A DNA stretch of 64,000 bases, taken from NCBI RefSeq assembly GCF_031326225.1, contig NZ_CP133720.1, positions 1,116,001 through 1,180,000 of the forward strand, written 5' to 3'. Shown piece by piece: positions 63,850-64,000 of the stretch. Positions within the stretch are counted from its first letter, which is position 1, and each line of letters starts with the position of its first letter. This DNA comes from Undibacterium cyanobacteriorum. GTDB taxonomy: Bacteria; Pseudomonadota; Gammaproteobacteria; Burkholderiales; Burkholderiaceae_D. A program made the translations under genes and the position numbers. Below the pieces are notes generated by a model. The model did no database searches, was not told where the DNA came from, and saw only the letters and a program-made list of their open reading frames with translations.

Positions 63850-64000
63850 ATGGAAATGCGGGTCATTGTGATCGACGATGCAGAGATCAATGTAATGCTG
63901 CTGTGTCGTCTGTTAGGCAAGTTAGATCAGTGCTGCGCGGTAAGTTTTACCGAGCCCGAACGTGCATTGCAATGGTGCGCGGAAAATGTTCCAGATCTTG
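63850..64000 (+). CDS. Response regulator receiver domain, cut by window edge
   Basis: Only about 50 codons are inside. MEMRVIVIDDAEINVMLLCR shows the receiver acidic pair, followed by SFTEPERALQWC, as in CheY-like domains of RpfG/HD-GYP-type response regulators. The phospho-acceptor and output domains lie outside. Several in-frame ATGs stand at 63844, 63847, 63850 and 63856; 63850 is spaced best from GAGGA. Confidence 0.75.
   Translation, partial: MEMRVIVIDDAEINVMLLCRLLGKLDQCCAVSFTEPERALQWCAENVPDL

Overview
The window looks like an ordinary chromosomal segment of a betaproteobacterium of the order Burkholderiales, most likely the family Oxalobacteraceae (Undibacterium- or Herbaspirillum-like). 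This rests on gene order (rng-maf-rlmH-rsfS-nadD-hemF-purD-yebC), on the protein sequences (DUF1631, DUF853, YcgR, OhrR/Ohr and long-form PepN types) and on moderate GC content. It is inference without a database search. I found no rRNA, tRNA, CRISPR array, insertion sequence, phage or plasmid replication gene.

Layout. Positions 1-6519 (all minus strand) hold a housekeeping block: ribonuclease G (cut by the window edge), Maf pyrophosphatase, RlmH, ribosome silencing factor RsfS, NadD, HemF, PurD and a YebC-family regulator. Positions 6918-24040 are mostly plus strand: a HerA-like ATPase, a secreted esterase, a DMT transporter, a membrane microprotein with a DUF1631 protein, aminopeptidase N, fructose-1,6-bisphosphatase, glutaminase and a large Oar-like TonB-dependent receptor. 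A GNAT acetyltransferase and a DUF4136-type lipoprotein lie on the minus strand. Positions 24043-31696 (minus) carry pirin, an OsmC-like protein, a second DMT transporter and a three-gene cell-surface locus: ECF sigma factor, a single-pass membrane anti-sigma-like protein, and a large exported VIT/vWA/TPR/DUF2135 protein.

Positions 31933-35444 (plus) carry ilvD, a divergent peptide deformylase and ribA. Positions 35559-43856 (minus) carry a DUF2726 protein, a parvulin, a ParB-like protein, a LytS/LytR-type two-component pair, two LiaI/LiaF-like membrane proteins, AlkB, the c-di-GMP flagellar brake YcgR and a hypothetical gene. Positions 44344-52449 hold an HDOD protein, an exported methyltransferase, an IorAB-type molybdenum hydroxylase, a phasin-like protein, a MazG-like pyrophosphohydrolase, a WbuC cupin, a hypothetical gene and a small outer-membrane barrel.

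Positions 52661-53770 are the organic-peroxide module ohr/ohrR with visible palindromic operator candidates. Positions 53887-63611 form a phosphate block: sixA and ppk1 on the minus strand, divergent from pstS-pstC-pstA-pstB-phoU-phoB-phoR. Pho-box-like direct repeats with 11-bp spacing lie in the shared intergenic region, one facing each way. A truncated response regulator closes the window.

The least conventional material is: the ECF sigma/anti-sigma/VIT-vWA locus, whose membrane and exported proteins carry segments resembling the start of TonB-receptor plug domains; a decayed in-frame duplication of the 3' end of rlmH; a hairpin terminator squeezed between the LiaF-like gene and the LytS-like kinase; and a long imperfect palindrome between hemF and purD.
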